In this document: positions 45,237-58,045 of the stretch, piece by piece
How positions within the stretch are numbered: position 1 is the first letter of the stretch
How the letters are laid out: every line of letters starts with the position of its first letter
Source of the DNA: Gigaspora margarita
Lineage: Eukaryota > Glomeromycota > Glomeromycetes > Diversisporales > Gigasporaceae
Length of the DNA stretch: 64,000 bases
NCBI GenBank assembly: GCA_009809945.1
Contig: WTPW01000082.1
Coordinates: 360,974-424,973, forward strand
Direction: 5' to 3'
Notes under the pieces: generated by a model
Seen by the model: the letters and a program-made list of their open reading frames with translations, nothing else
Told to the model about the DNA's origin: nothing
The model's database searches: none
Made by a program: the position numbers and the translations under genes

Positions 45237-47046
45237 CCATACAATATAATCAGCTATAATTCTAATCCTATATATAACACCGGTTCAGTATGGTACAGTT
45301 TTTAAAATTCGGGGTGTACTATACTGATATGCTCACCCATACCATATTGATTTGCGAAAATACTAATCGATGCCATCCCATACTATACAATTCTGGTCAT
45401 CTGTACAGAAATTTTTTTACAGCAAATCACCACAATAATCGGGAAGATTTATAACATAATTTTACAGTAAATTGTGATATAAGCCACAACTGTTAATTAC
45501 GAGCTAACTCAAAACCATACTGCATTGGGGTATTCGATACTCTATGAAAATCAAATCAACGTCAATTCAGAATCGATATAAATTTGGAAATGACGTGGAA
45601 CATGCAGATATAGGATCGTCATAAATTCGCAACCAACTATATACGTAAGATTAACCAATCTAGAGTATAGCGTTTATCCGAATAATTATCGGATATCCGG
45701 GTGACACCCACCCGGGTCAAATCACTAATAACAACTAAAAAAAAAACTTACATTAAATTGCTATAGAGCGTCCTACACTAAATTCAACCTTAATCTTTTG
45801 ATACACAAAAATTAATTTTATTTCGCATAGCTCACTGCATTTGTCTGCCAGGTTTCTTCTCATATGGGCCAATTTGATTCCTTACGATAATATCACATAT
45901 GTGACAATTTGTTGTTTAATGTATGTAAAAACGTACATGTGTATACAACTTGTATACATATCTGATATTTGATATCAGATAACGGGATAACAGATATTAT
46001 GAGAATTAATCGCATGAAAGATTGCAATATGATAGAAAAATTCAAAATTTTAAAAAATTTTATTTTGGAGGACGTTACTTTATACTAATGATTTTGAAAC
46101 TTTTACTTTGTAGCAAATATTTCAAAATACCATTTCATACTGCAATAAATATTTTTTTGGAACATAATTTCAAGATAAAACTTTAAAGAATATTTTCAAA
46201 ACACCTTATAAAGAATCTTTTTATTCAAAATAACAATGATTCCCGTGTCTGATACAAGTAAAAGGTTTGTACACGAATGACTTAAAAATTTTGTACACGA
46301 ATAACCTATATAATTTAAATAAAAATAACAATATTTGTAAGCATAAAAGTATTAAGAAAATGTATATAAAGACGAAACATATGGTATAAAAATATCATGT
46401 ATACAGTTATTATATTTACTTACTGTAAATTCCACCAAAAACCAATTCCCAAAGATTAATATACTAAGACAACTTAAACGTTTAAATCAAGTATAAATAA
46501 AAAAATACAAGATAACAAAGACAACAAGATGAAAAATAGGGTATAAAATTTTGCCAATGCTCTAGACACCTTGCAAAGTGTTATACCTACCATTTAGCTA
46601 ACTACCTTCTAATTGTTGTGGAGTTGATTTCACAAAAAACCAATTTCCAATGATTAACACACTAGCGATTTCAAGAAACTTTTTCAAAATGATAGTTTGT
46701 GATTGGTTAAAAATATCATTTCATCATGGGATCTATTTTTAATGCAAGATAAATTCGCAATAATCACTATCAATATTAATTTAATTGGTACAAATTTGAA
46801 GATCTTATTCGAAAACATTACCAAAAGATCCAAATCGGCCCATATGTTAATTTATTAACTCGAAATTTGCATTTCATTTTGTCAAATATTTGGAATAAAC
46901 TATTCAAATTTGGTATATTTCAAATAACTTTGAGCTCATATAGAATCTGGATTCAATAATTGAATTCAGATTTATCCAGATTTGGATTATCATCCGTATA
47001 CACAAAGTACGATCTGAATTTAATCCAGGTGACCCTTAAAAGAAAC
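45237..47046. other. Non-coding region
   Basis: AT-rich, with no gene or clear repeat recognised apart from short TTTGAATTTGG-type stretches near 46860-47000. Confidence 0.5.
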
Positions 47047-47110
47047 ACTAGTAAACAGTAATAAAGATTGTATAACCAAAACAACCCAAAATTTGAATCA
47101 CTAATTTTAA

Positions 47111-47926
47111 TGGATATCCGTTAGCCCTCTGTACTAAATTTAGTACAAATTCAAAAAATTATTTTACAATAGCAAACTAAAAATTTTATTTGAAATTTTG
47201 CTAAAATATACATTAAAACCAATACTATTCTTATGCCAAATTTTAGCAGTATTTATTAATAAAACTTTTGTATAAATTGATCTTAAGCTTCTTGAATTTT
47301 GTGCAAATTTTGCTGTACTTAATTTAGTACAGTTCTAAAAAAGCTATATTGTATAAAAATTTATAAGAAAATAAAAAAAATTAAAATTTTAAATTATTTT
47401 AAATCTAACTTTGATTTTAGAATAGTTAAAAAAATAAATAATAGTTTTTTAAAATAGTTCAATTAAACCTGTTTTATTGTGATGCAGTCTAAAAATAGGT
47501 AGTTTTTTTATAATAAAACATATGAAAAATATATAAAAAATTAGCAAAATTAAATAACATATAACTTTTTATCTACAGAACCAATTTTAATAATTTTATT
47601 ATCATTAAAATCAGCAAAACTAGCTTTACAACATATTAAAAATTTAAGGAAGCTTTATTAAATAAAATTTTTTATTATTCACAATTTAATACTTTTTTTT
47701 AGCGTTTTTGGTCATTTTTTGGTTGCACTTTTTGTAGCAAACAATTTTTAAACTTTTTAATATAGCTTTTATAAGTTAAATAAACAATTACACTTTATAA
47801 ATATAGGATTACATATTGGGTAAATTTAATTTGAAGTTAATAATCAAAATTTTACAAAATTTAGCTTTTAAAACTGTACTAAATTAAGTATTTTGTACTA
47901 AATTTAGTATGGCTAACAGATACCCA
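47111..47926. mobile_element. Inverted-repeat element with TTAA target duplication
   Basis: TGGATATCCGTTAGCC and GGCTAACAGATACCCA are the ends, followed inwards by TACTAAATTTAGTA. TTAA flanks both sides (47107-47110 and 47927-47930). The opposite arm of the large inverted repeat preserves the empty site with a single TTAA near 55566, which confirms the boundaries. TTAA duplication is typical of piggyBac-type elements. Confidence 0.85.
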
Positions 47927-48118
47927 TTAAATATAATCTTTGCAATCCTTTTTTGTTTTGGATAAAAATTCAAATTGTGTATCAAAATTGATAGTAAAAT
48001 ATATATCCCATATTCAATGGACTTCTATAACTCATTTTAATTTATATATTAAGTTACCTGGTTATAATATTTGCATGAAAATGAACTTTGCATTTTATAA
48101 ATTAAGATTTAAAAGAAA

Positions 48119-48793
48119 TCTCAATTTTGGTTTGGGGGTCCTCGAAACCTCTGTATAGTCGATATTTATAAATTTTTAATATTTTTAAAGTTTCTGATTC
48201 TATAGCATTATTTTTTTCTAATGCTGGTCAAAATTAAACTATGCTAAAAATTATTAAAAAATTCTATATACGTTTTCAAAAATTNNNNNNNNNNNNNNNN
48301 NNNNNNNNNNNNNNNNNNNNNNNNNNNNNNNNNNNNNNNNNNNNNNNNNNNNNNNNNNNNNNNNNNNNNNNNNNNNNNNNNNNNNNNNNNNNNNNNNNNN
48401 NNNNNNNNNNNNNNNNNNNNNNNNNNNNNNNNNNNNNNNNNNNNNNNNNNNNNNNNNNNNNNNNNNNNNNNNNNNNNNNNNNNNNNNNNNNNNNNNNNNN
48501 NNNNNNNNNNNNNNNNNNNNNNNNNNNNNNNNNNNNNNNNNNNNNNNNNNNNNNNNNNNNNNNNNNNNNNNNNNNNNNNNNNNNNNNNNNNNNNNNNNNN
48601 NNNNNNNNNNNNNNNNNNNNNNNNNAATTTTTGAAAACGTATATAGAATTTTTTAATAATTTTTAGCATAGTTTAATTTTGACCAGCATTAGAAAAAAAT
48701 AATGCTATAGAATCAGAAACTTTAAAAATATTAAAAATTTATAAATATTGACTATACAGAGGTTTTGAGGACCCCCAAACCAAAATTGAGATT
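48119..48793. repeat. Near-perfect palindrome around an assembly gap
   Basis: Arms of about 166 bases (48119-48284 and 48626-48793) are almost exact inverse copies, meeting the gap as TTTTCAAAAATT and AATTTTTGAAAA. The identity right up to the gap suggests the gap hides the centre of a hairpin, or an assembly join. Confidence 0.9.
48285..48625. other. Assembly gap (341 N)
   Basis: Run of N. Open frames across it on both strands are artefacts. Confidence 0.99.
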
Positions 48794-49523
48794 TCTGTTA
48801 AATAGAGCTATTACCTGGGTCAAAAGAGTTTGGGTCAGATATTGACCGGGTTGTAACCCAGGTCAAACGTGTTATGATTTTTTTAATATAATGAAGCTTT
48901 AAACTAGTATTAATATCATTTTTTTTAAAGTTAGCAATAAAAAATGATCATACAATAATTGAATTTGCACTATTAATAATTGCTACTAGTTAAATTGCGA
49001 AGTTCATTCTAAGCACATGAGCGTCTATAACAAAATTGGTACATAACTATGAGAAATTGTAAAGATCATACAACAATTAGTAATTATTACTAGATAAATT
49101 GTAAAGATCATTTTAAGCACATGAGCATCAATAATAAACAAAAATCAAGAAATGTATTAACAAGTCTAGTTATTCGTAGAAACTTTGTATTATTGTTGTA
49201 TAACTGAATAATATTAAACCTGCTTAAGATCAAATGTAAATATTAAAGGTTTTTTTTAATTTGTCAAAAGCCGGATGTTACTATAAATCATTTTTAAAAA
49301 TCTTATCATGATGGTATCCTGCACTTAAAATAATCCTGTTATATACCGCACATTTTGGATAATACATAAGAAAACTGGAAATATTGGTCTTGAAAATTTC
49401 CCTCTAGAAAAAAAAATTTATTAAATCTGTAAGTTTATATTAAATTTCAAATTTATTCATCAAGAATAAAATAATAATCACAGATTTAAACTGCAAGACA
49501 GATAAATATGACATTTGCATTAA

Positions 49524-52340
49524 ATGGATAATATAATGGACAATAGCATGTATAGTGATAATATAACAGAGCTTAATAATGTTAGCTTGGAAATGTTAGG
49601 ATATGATAGTGCAGATAACAATGAAGCCCCGCAACATTCTACTAGCAATCAACCATTAACCAAAATTTGCAACAAAAAAAAAAAGCTGAAAGGCCAAAAG
49701 GCAGTCTGGTTAAACCATTTTATATAGTAATAGTAATTAACAATTTAGAAATGTGTAGGGTTTCTCAAATTCAAATCAAATCAAATATTGGGTCAATTTG
49801 AATTTGATCAAATCAAATTGGCCCTTATTTGAATTTGATTTGATTCAAATATTTGGATTTGAATTTGATTTGAATTTGAATTTTTAATAGTAATTTTTAA
49901 ATCAAATCAAATATTTGTCAAATCAAATCAAATTTGTCCAGATTTGAATTTGATCAAATCAATTATAATCAAATTTGAATTTGAATTTGATCAAATATTT
50001 GATTCAAATATTTGAAGATCCAATCAAATTGCAGAACTCTAGAAATGTGGGTTTGTTGTGTACTCCTCAAATAAAATATCTAAAAGATGGTTCTACTACA
50101 AATTTGTGGAGGCATTTAAGAAGTAAGCATCATATTTCCAGAGCTATGATAGAAAGTGGTCAGACAAAAATTGTGTCAAATGAGAATGGCAGGTGTGAAT
50201 TTTATATAATAGCAAAATCTTCACAAATAACAATAATACAATCATTTAACAAACCAGCTAAATATGTATTCAATAACCCAAAACAAAAAAAGCTTGATCA
50301 TAATATCACTGCTTTTATTGTTAATGATCTTTAGCCATTTTCAATTCTTAGTTACTATTATTTAAGAGAATAATTGAAGAACTTTATGAATGAGCAAATA
50401 TACTTAGTAAAGATCATCTAAATGAATCTCTTATCAAAGCTAAATAGTGATACAGGTCAACCCCAGTCCAACAGCCAGGTTAATGGGCAGGTCAACCCTT
50501 GGCCCACACCTTTGTAGGCCAGGCTGGTTGGTAAGAGAAGTGTTATAATCAATTCTCTTATAAAGTATATTTCAGGCTAGGAATTGAATAAAAATCAACT
50601 AGTGATTTACAATAATATAAGGGAATTGGTTTATTCAGGTAATAAACTAGCAAACAGCAAATATAATCTAAGTATCAGAATGTTCAGAGGCATAAACAAT
50701 CAATTAACATAAAATACTAACATGCTGAAATTTTTTTCAAGAACAAAAAAAAATAAAAATTAAATAATTCAATATCACTAGAATTTGACAAAAAACCACC
50801 AGATGGCCTTTTACACATTTAATATAGATAAATTTGACTGATCCTGATCAGAAATATTACACTAGAAAAGTTTAGCCTGGTCGACCAGCCTGAGCTTTTT
50901 TGAGATTAGCCTCAGCTCACAAATTTTTTATCAACCTGTATCACTAATGCTAAAGATAAAATATTGTGAAATCTTCACGAATATGCATTTGAGGATACTG
51001 AAATCTGTTACACTTTATTGCACTACTGACATGTGGACATCAGATAATGGTGACCTATATATAGAACATATGATCCATTGGATCAATGATGACTTTCAAA
51101 TAAAAGAAATAATCAGTAGTATTTCATGTCTCCCTTATCCACATACTGCAGATTGTCTTTTAAACAAAATAGTTGAAATTTTAGATTATTTGCAGCTTAA
51201 AGATAAAATTGTTTGTAGTACAGTTAATAATGGGTCAAATATCAGATTATGTATAGAAAAGTTAGAGTGTAAGTATAATATATTGAAAGTTTTTTGTTTT
51301 GGTCACACTTTACAACTCACAATAAATGATGCACTAAAAGAGTGCTCTAGTATTACAAAATTAATAAACAAATGCAAAGATGTTATATCACATTTTAGTG
51401 GATGTCCCAAAGCAGAAACAATTTCTTTTAGCAGCTCAAATAGAAATAGAGAATTGGGATAGGTTTTTTTGTATAGTCTTTGATGTCTCAACAAGATGGA
51501 ACTCGATGTTCTACTTGTTAAAATGCTTAACTATTTTTAAACCAGCATTATATAAATATAAATTGCTTTTGGCTAAGGCTAGTGAGAATAATTCACTATG
51601 GAGTTATGAAGAAAAAGAGCTATCATCTAATTACTAGGATAAAATAATTGATCTAGTTAAGTTACTACATCCCTATGAAGTTGTTTCAAAACTTCTATTA
51701 GGCTCAAAATATCCAACACTTTCACAGGCATGGTTTGCTATTAATTATATAAATCAAGAATTGATTGCACAATAATATATGATAATGATATTCAAAATTT
51801 TGAAAATAATCTTTATGAGTCTCAATTCAGACACAGTTTTCAGAACCAGCAAAACCAATCTGACTTGCTATTTTTTTGATCCATGAACCAAAAATATAGA
51901 ATTATTTACAGAATACAAAAAACAAATGATCATTTCAGAAGTATATACTGAATATGATCAATTAAATTCTAATAACAAATCAAATAATTTATTAGAAATT
52001 AAAGGTCAAATGTCTGGTGATAACAAAGAAGATATTTTTTCTAGTTTTGACTCCATTTCATCCCAAAAGCAATTCAATTAAAACATTATAACTGATAATG
52101 AATTTTATTCATATTTGTTTTTACCAAAAGTTTCAAGCCAAACAGATATACTCCAATAGTGGGCAGCAAGAAAAGCAGAATACCCAATACTTGCACAACT
52201 TGCTCGCAAATATTTATCCATTCCTGCAATATCAGTGTCATCCAAATGCCTTTTCTCATTTGCAGGTTTTACAATCACTGAAAAACAAATATGTCTCAAT
52301 CCTGAATATGCTAGAACAATTTTATTTCTTAGGGTAGCTT
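49524..52340 (+). pseudogene. Dead hAT transposase
   Basis: The pieces lie in order on the plus strand. A BED-type zinc finger is split by a MITE: GQKAVWLNHF at about 49690-49725, then GSTTNLWRHLRSKH at about 50095. The catalytic-domain piece at 50947-51462 has TTDMWTSDNGD and CFGHTLQLTIND. The piece at 51380-51637 has DVSTRWNSMFYLL. A C-terminal dimerisation piece at about 52160-52340 has EYPILAQLARKYLSIPAIS. Stops and frame changes between pieces, together with the insertion, mean no transposase can be made. Confidence 0.88.
49756..50041. mobile_element. hAT MITE inside the transposase relic
   Basis: The ends are TAGGGTTTCTCAAATTC and GCAGAACTCTA, flanked by GAAATGTG duplicates (49748-49755 and 50042-50049). 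The interior is built from AAATCAAATTTGAATTTGA-like motifs. It interrupts the BED finger of the transposase. Confidence 0.9.
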
Positions 52341-52428
52341 TAAAGCTCTAGCTAATTTCTCATGTTTTTGAATAAGATTTTATTTTTTGTCAAAATTATT
52401 TGTCATTTATTGATATGCTTACATGTGT

Positions 52429-52980
52429 TTAGACAGGAAAGTAAAACTGCAAATTCCTAAAAAACTTTCAACAAATTATCTTGAACTTCTTGATAACAAA
52501 GAAGATTTTAATATAATCATTAAGGTTGATCAATCACAAAATATGAATACAAAAGTATTCAAAGCACATTCAACAGTTCTTAAGGACCCCGGACATATAG
52601 TACAGAGGTCATACATTACATATTTCAGCAAAACCCCCAAAATTTGAAAAGCAAAAAAAACAGTTTTTGGCAAATATCTTGGCATCCGGTGGTCCAATTT
52701 GAATGAACTTTTTTTAAAATGAAGCTCTCAGTGAGGCGCATCTAACAAAAAAAGTTCATCCAATTCTGATTACTGGATCGGAAGTTATTTAAGTAAATAG
52801 ATTTTGACGTTTTCAGCAAATTAGGTCAAAATTGGCCAAAATCCAGTTATGACTTATATGAAAGATGTCCGGGGTCCTAGTTCTTAGATATTGATCATTA
52901 TATTTTTGAAATAAGTTAGCAGTGTCTAATATACGATCCTCAGAGAATATCAAAATAATAATATTGTTATAATAAGGTAT
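52429..52980 (+). pseudogene. BTB-domain gene fragment
   Basis: The frame reads KLSTNYLELLDNKEDFNIII, then FKAHSTVL, the start of a BTB/POZ domain of the kind found in large families in these fungi. A 296-base MITE splits the domain. Rejoined across the duplicated target it continues into a degraded stretch in which two TGA codons stand where CGA (Arg) would fit the family pattern. No downstream domain is seen. BTB proteins usually act as cullin-3 adaptors. Confidence 0.65.
52583..52878. mobile_element. hAT-like MITE inside the BTB relic
   Basis: AGGACCCCGGACAT and ATGTCCGGGGTCCT are exact inverted ends. AGTTCTTA flanks both sides (52575-52582 and 52879-52886). Confidence 0.92.
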
Positions 52981-55173
52981 TTCAACTTAAAACAAAATAA
53001 CAATTCGCTACTTTTTATAGTCTAAAATACTATGAATATAGCAAATAATATATTATATAATTAACAAAAAATAAGGGGAAACATATGTAGTAATTCTTAT
53101 TTTTAATAACATTCATTTGTTATTAAAATAAATTTAGAATTTATTTGTATTGAATAACATTTTAAATATATTTAGTTTGTAGTGACATCAAAAACAAAAA
53201 TATTAACTATCAGACAAATAAATTGCTTCTGTTATTTGATATATAATCAAAAATATGTTTATTTATTAGCATTTGTCGAAAATAATAATATGAACCAATC
53301 AATTAAACAACATTTTTTCAATATCAAATATCTGAGAATTATCCAAAATTGTATTGATTATATTCTTATCTAATTTTATAAAAGTAATAGTCATTATAAT
53401 TAAATTATTTGGCATGTTTAGAATAAAGTTCACAAAGAAAACAATCTTACATTATCATAAAATCCTACGATTAACCTTTTATTTCAAAGTCTTACATATC
53501 AATGCATACATCTTTTTTTTTCCTTAACATTATCAGCTAATTTAAGACTTTTAATTGTACTCTTGGAATTGTTATTCTAAATCTACTTCTTTCAAGATAG
53601 TAGGTAACTAGAGTGACCTTAGATAGTGAACACTTTGTGTAACCTTGCTTGTTACTGTGATTTATCTAAGTTGAAAGGAATTTTTAAGGAAACTTAACAA
53701 AGAAGATTTTTGGCAATTTGCAATTATGAAAGAGGCAACAATTAAAAGTATATGAAGATACTAGTAACTGTTTAATTTGTGTAGTAAATATTGGTTTTCA
53801 TATTAAAAGAGTAAAAAGACTTGATGTTGAACTTGGGGTCCTATTAGCTGCTTTTATACATTTTTGTTTTCACAAATGTAATGGGCTATATCTATTACAT
53901 GTGCAATATATGCTATATCTACTACTAATAAAATATATAGTATAAATAATATAAATGTAATATATGAAATAAATAACATATATGGAATAAATAAAATATA
54001 GAGCATATATGCTATAAATATGACATGTTTTATAAATGCCATATATGCACTTTGGCGTGCAGTAGATTGTCTAACCAATCAAATTGTAGATCCTATACTT
54101 GATTGTTCATTGGTTCTGATCTTGAAAACCTGTAGTTATACAGGGATGGTCTATAGCTCATTCAAACTGTCTCAATGAGCTGAGTCGAATAGTAGTTATT
54201 TCATTGAATTCTATTACTGGATCAAGAGTTATGCCTGTTTTTGTGTATTTTCATAGATCAACAGTATCTTAAAATTACTTCAATTGTTCTATATCAATAT
54301 TCAATCATTAATTAACTGATATTTGGGTTCCAGGTGGCGAAATTCAAGCTGTAGTTAAAGAAGTATTAGTTTGTTTGTTTTGAAAGACTGTTCAAATTAA
54401 CTTGAGTATTAGAAGACGTACCTACGACCCTCCCACACAACTCACCAAATCTAATCATCTTATTCGATAAAGCCTTTTGTATATTATTCTAGTCATTCTT
54501 TAATTTTCAACTGATTAAAGAATAATTTAGGTTGAGTTTTAATAAACAAGCACCTTGATCTTGCTATAAAAAGTGTATCAAAAGAATTTATAAAATTCAC
54601 TAAAAGTCTAGTTTTTGTAGGAATCAATTCTTGAATGCAACTTATCTGCTTATTTTTTTTAAAATAGTCAATGTAAATTACTTTACTATATTAAGCTTAT
54701 ATAGTAAACTTGATGGGTTATACTAATTTGGGTCAACCTGATTTTAAACTGTGACCTGCATAACCTATGACAATTTCTGACCCATATGGGTCAACCTAAC
54801 CCAGGTAACTGCTCTACTGTTAAATCTTAATTTATAAAATGCAAAGTTCATTTTCGTGCAATATTATAACCAGTTAACTTAATATATTAAAATTAAAATG
54901 AGTTATTGAAGTCTGTTGAACATAGGATATTTATTTAATGCTTTACTATAATCAGTCTATAAAATAAATCAAATATTTTATATCATTTCTATATGATAAA
55001 ATTATTGATCTTATTTTATAAACTAAAATAGTAAATCATTGAATAAAATCATTATTGCATACTATGTAATCAATAACTACTGTATTTTATGTTCTCCTTC
55101 TAATGTTTAGTGACCCAGCTGTACTGGCTGGGTTACTGACTAATTATTATTGTCCATAAAATACTGCAGTTAT
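52981..55173. other. Non-coding region inside the large inverted-repeat block
   Basis: Only short chance frames are seen. Contains the TATATG-type minisatellite at 53872-54050 and the right-arm segment at about 54836-54935. No gene is supported. Confidence 0.5.
53872..54050. repeat. Degenerate 15 bp minisatellite
   Basis: Units like ATATATGCTATATCT and ATAAATAACATATATG repeat at roughly 15 bases. This produces the hydrophobic pseudo-ORF on the minus strand. Confidence 0.65.
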
Positions 55174-55457
55174 TAGGTTTTGCAATTTGATTTGATCTTC
55201 AAATATTTGAATCAAATATTTGATCAAATTCAAATTCAAATTTGACTATATTTGATTTGATCAAATTCAAATCTGGCCAAATTTGATTTGATTTGACAAA
55301 TATTTGATTTGATTTGAAAAATACTATTAAAAATTCAAATTTAAATCAAATTCAAATCCAAATATTTAAACAAATCAAATTCAAATCAGGGTCAATTTGA
55401 TTTGATCAAATTCAAATTGATCCAATATTTGATTTGATTTGAATTTGAGGAACCCTA
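55174..55457. mobile_element. hAT MITE, same family as 49756-50041, opposite orientation
   Basis: The ends are TAGGTTTTGCAATTTG and CTCAAATTC-type inverse GGAACCCTA. It is flanked by GCAGTTAT duplicates (55166-55173 and 55458-55465). The interior is the inverse of the first copy. Confidence 0.9.
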
Positions 55458-55919
55458 GCAGTTATTTTATACTTTGCATGCAATAACTATATAATAGTTT
55501 ACCGTCAATTTTGATACACAATTTTAATTTTTATCCAATAACAAAAAAGGATTAAAAGATTATATTTAAAATTAGTGATTCAAATTTTGGGTTGTTTTGG
55601 TTATACAATTTTTATTTACTGTTTACTAGTATTTTGATCCTATTCTTTTTACGAGTAGTTATGTGATCTATTCAAATCCAGATTGTTCAGATTATACAAA
55701 AATCAAATCCTCATTTGTACGAATAATTGACAATTCGAAGATTTTGAACAGATTGAACAAATAACTAATCTGAAATCTACAGTTTGACAAATAAAATTTA
55801 ATATTGACATTTTTAGCAGGAAATTATTTAAGACATATATTTTTTGGCTCAATATTAAGCAAAATAAATATACCTTTAATATCACAAAGTTGTTTTTTAT
55901 AAAACCTATATAGATCTAC

Positions 55920-56640
55920 AACTTTACATAAATATTATATAGAATATTATATAAAAATTATGTATATTAATTTTTATATATTATTTAATATAGAATTTAT
56001 GTAAAATCTATTTAAACTTAAATAAAAATAATTTTATATAAAAACTTATATAAATGTTATATTTTATAAATTTTATAAATTTTATGTATTATAATTAAGT
56101 AACTTTTATATGCTATATATCTAAATAAATTTTTTATATAAATTTTATATGTTAATAAATTTTATATATTATAATTATATAACTTTTATCTATTGTAAAA
56201 TTTATATAAAAATTTTATAAATGTTATATATTAATAAATTATATATATATAATTATATAAGGCTATACAAAATTAATCAATTGGTTTTCATAACCCAGCC
56301 AGGTCAAAATTTGTAAACTTCTAAAAAATTTTATTTATATGTTTTAATAACTGGATGTAAAAAAAAATTTTTTATAATTTTGTAAAATTTTATATATGAA
56401 ATTTAAAAAAAAAAAGCTGCTGGCCAGGTCAATTAAAAAGTTTCATGTTATGAAAACCAAGTAATTAAATTTGTATGGCCTAACTTTTATATATTATAAA
56501 ATTTATATAAAAATTTTATATAAATATTATATATTAATAAATTATATATATATAATTATGTTAATTATATATATATAATTATGTAATTATTATATATTAT
56601 AAAATTTAAATAAATTTTTTTATATAAATTTTAAAAAAAG
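55920..56640. repeat. AT-only simple-sequence region
   Basis: Dense TATATAAATTTTATAT motifs. A short non-repetitive segment at about 56265-56475 is bounded by related inverse pieces (TAATCAATTGGTTTTCATAA and ATGAAAACCAAGTAATTAAA). No genes. Confidence 0.7.
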
Positions 56641-56940
56641 AAATAGTTAATATTTCAAAATTTTACTAAGGTAACCTCTGTTGTACTTTTAATTAAAAAT
56701 GCTTCTCTCATAATTTTATTCTAACTTAACTCTAATTTTAACCCTCTAACTTTAATTATATTTTTATTTTTATTCTAATATTTTACTTATTTGACTATTT
56801 AATACATTTTTATATTTTAAATTTTCATTACATAACTGTTAAATAATTATTATTTACAATTATATTTATGTATATATTATATCTATGTAAGTCTATATTG
56901 GGTTTATAGATCTATATATAATTTTTAAATATAATTTATA

Positions 56941-57295
56941 TAGTACCGGACAGCAAAATGCATCCACTTTTTATTAATAAAAACTTTAAATCCTTATAAC
57001 TTTTTCAAAACAAGTTGAATCAAAAAACCCTTCGACAAATTGATAGATTTTTTGCTAAACCACATTTCTATCGAAGGATTTTTTATTATTTTTTGTTTTA
57101 AAGGAGTTATTAAGAGTTAAAGTTTATAATGCTTTAAAAAATTGGCGTTTAATATAAAAAAAAAGAAAATATATATGTTTAATTAACCAATTAGATTCAA
57201 TTACATCAAAATTAGCCAATCAGAATTGATTATATAAGCATCAAAAATTGGCGCTCTATATGAATAGAGTGGATGTCTTATGCTGTCCGGTACTG
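56941..57295. mobile_element. Tc1/mariner-type MITE
   Basis: TAGTACCGGACAGC and GCTGTCCGGTACTG are inverted ends, continuing inwards with ATCCACT/AGTGGAT. TA dinucleotides flank the element (56939-56940 and 57296-57297), as expected for Tc1/mariner insertion. Confidence 0.85.
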
Positions 57296-57451
57296 TATAA
57301 AATTTCTATATAACTTTATATAAAAATAACTTTATAATGAATAAACAGTATTTTATTAAAGAGTTTAGAACAGATTAAACGAATTTTGAGAGACGTTTAA
57401 AGCTATGTCCAGTCACGTGTTTTGATTTTTTAATTAAAGTTAGGGTATGGG

Positions 57452-57715
57452 TAAGGCCAGACCAAGTTGATTATGTGTTTTACATTACTCTCCTCTTCCT
57501 TCTAGGAGAAGGGGAAAGGAGGGGTAGTTCATATAGTAAAATTTTAAAAAAATTTTTTCAAAAAAAATTTTTTAGAATTGTCCCATGACTATATAAAATT
57601 TTCTGAAATATTCTGCAGTCCTATGTATATCTTTCTAAATTTTTTTACTATAAAAGAAGGGGAGCTCTAAGGAGGGAGAAAATGTAAAACATATAATCAA
57701 CTTGGTCTGACCTAA
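57452..57715. mobile_element. GGCCAGACCAA-family MITE
   Basis: TAAGGCCAGACCAAGTTGAT at the left and ATCAACTTGGTCTGACCTAA at the right are inverse copies. TGTAAAAC/GTTTTACA and GA-rich/CT-rich tracts lie inside. Confidence 0.85.
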
Positions 57716-57829
57716 CTATGAAATAATGCGATGGTGCATGGTTTCAAATTTTAGCTTAAATTAAGCTTAATTAAGGCCAAAATTCGAAATAACTCTCTAT
57801 ACATAATTTCGAGGTTATGTGACAATATA

Positions 57830-58045
57830 AAATAATTAAAATAAAAAATAATTTAAATAAAATAAAATAATTTAAAATAAAATAAAATATTTAAAAAATA
57901 AAATTAAAATTAATTAAAAAAAAATAATGAGAAAAAAAATAAATAATAAAAATAAATTAAAAAAAAATAATGAGAAAAAAAATAAATAATAAAAAATGAA
58001 TTAAAAAAAATAATGAGAAAAAAAATAAATAATAAAAAATAAGCT
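57830..58045. repeat. A-rich tandem repeat
   Basis: AAAATAAAATAATTT units are followed by three copies of a roughly 45-base unit containing AATAATGAGAAAAAAAATAA. Confidence 0.85.

Larger units (their letters stand above)
47047..55630. repeat. 8.6 kb block bounded by long inverted repeats
   Basis: The left arm starts ACTAGTAAACAGTA (47047) and includes TATAACCAAAACAACCCAAA. The right arm has the inverse, TTTGGGTTGTTTTGGTTATA, ending at 55630. Further matching segments occur at about 48005-48118 and 54836-54935. Later insertions interrupt both arms. The hAT transposase relic lies between, so this may be an old hAT-related element with long inverted ends. No target duplication was found. Confidence 0.6.

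Noticed and set aside
53854-54078. Hydrophobic 74-codon frame
   Set aside because: It is the translation of a 15-base AT-rich minisatellite.
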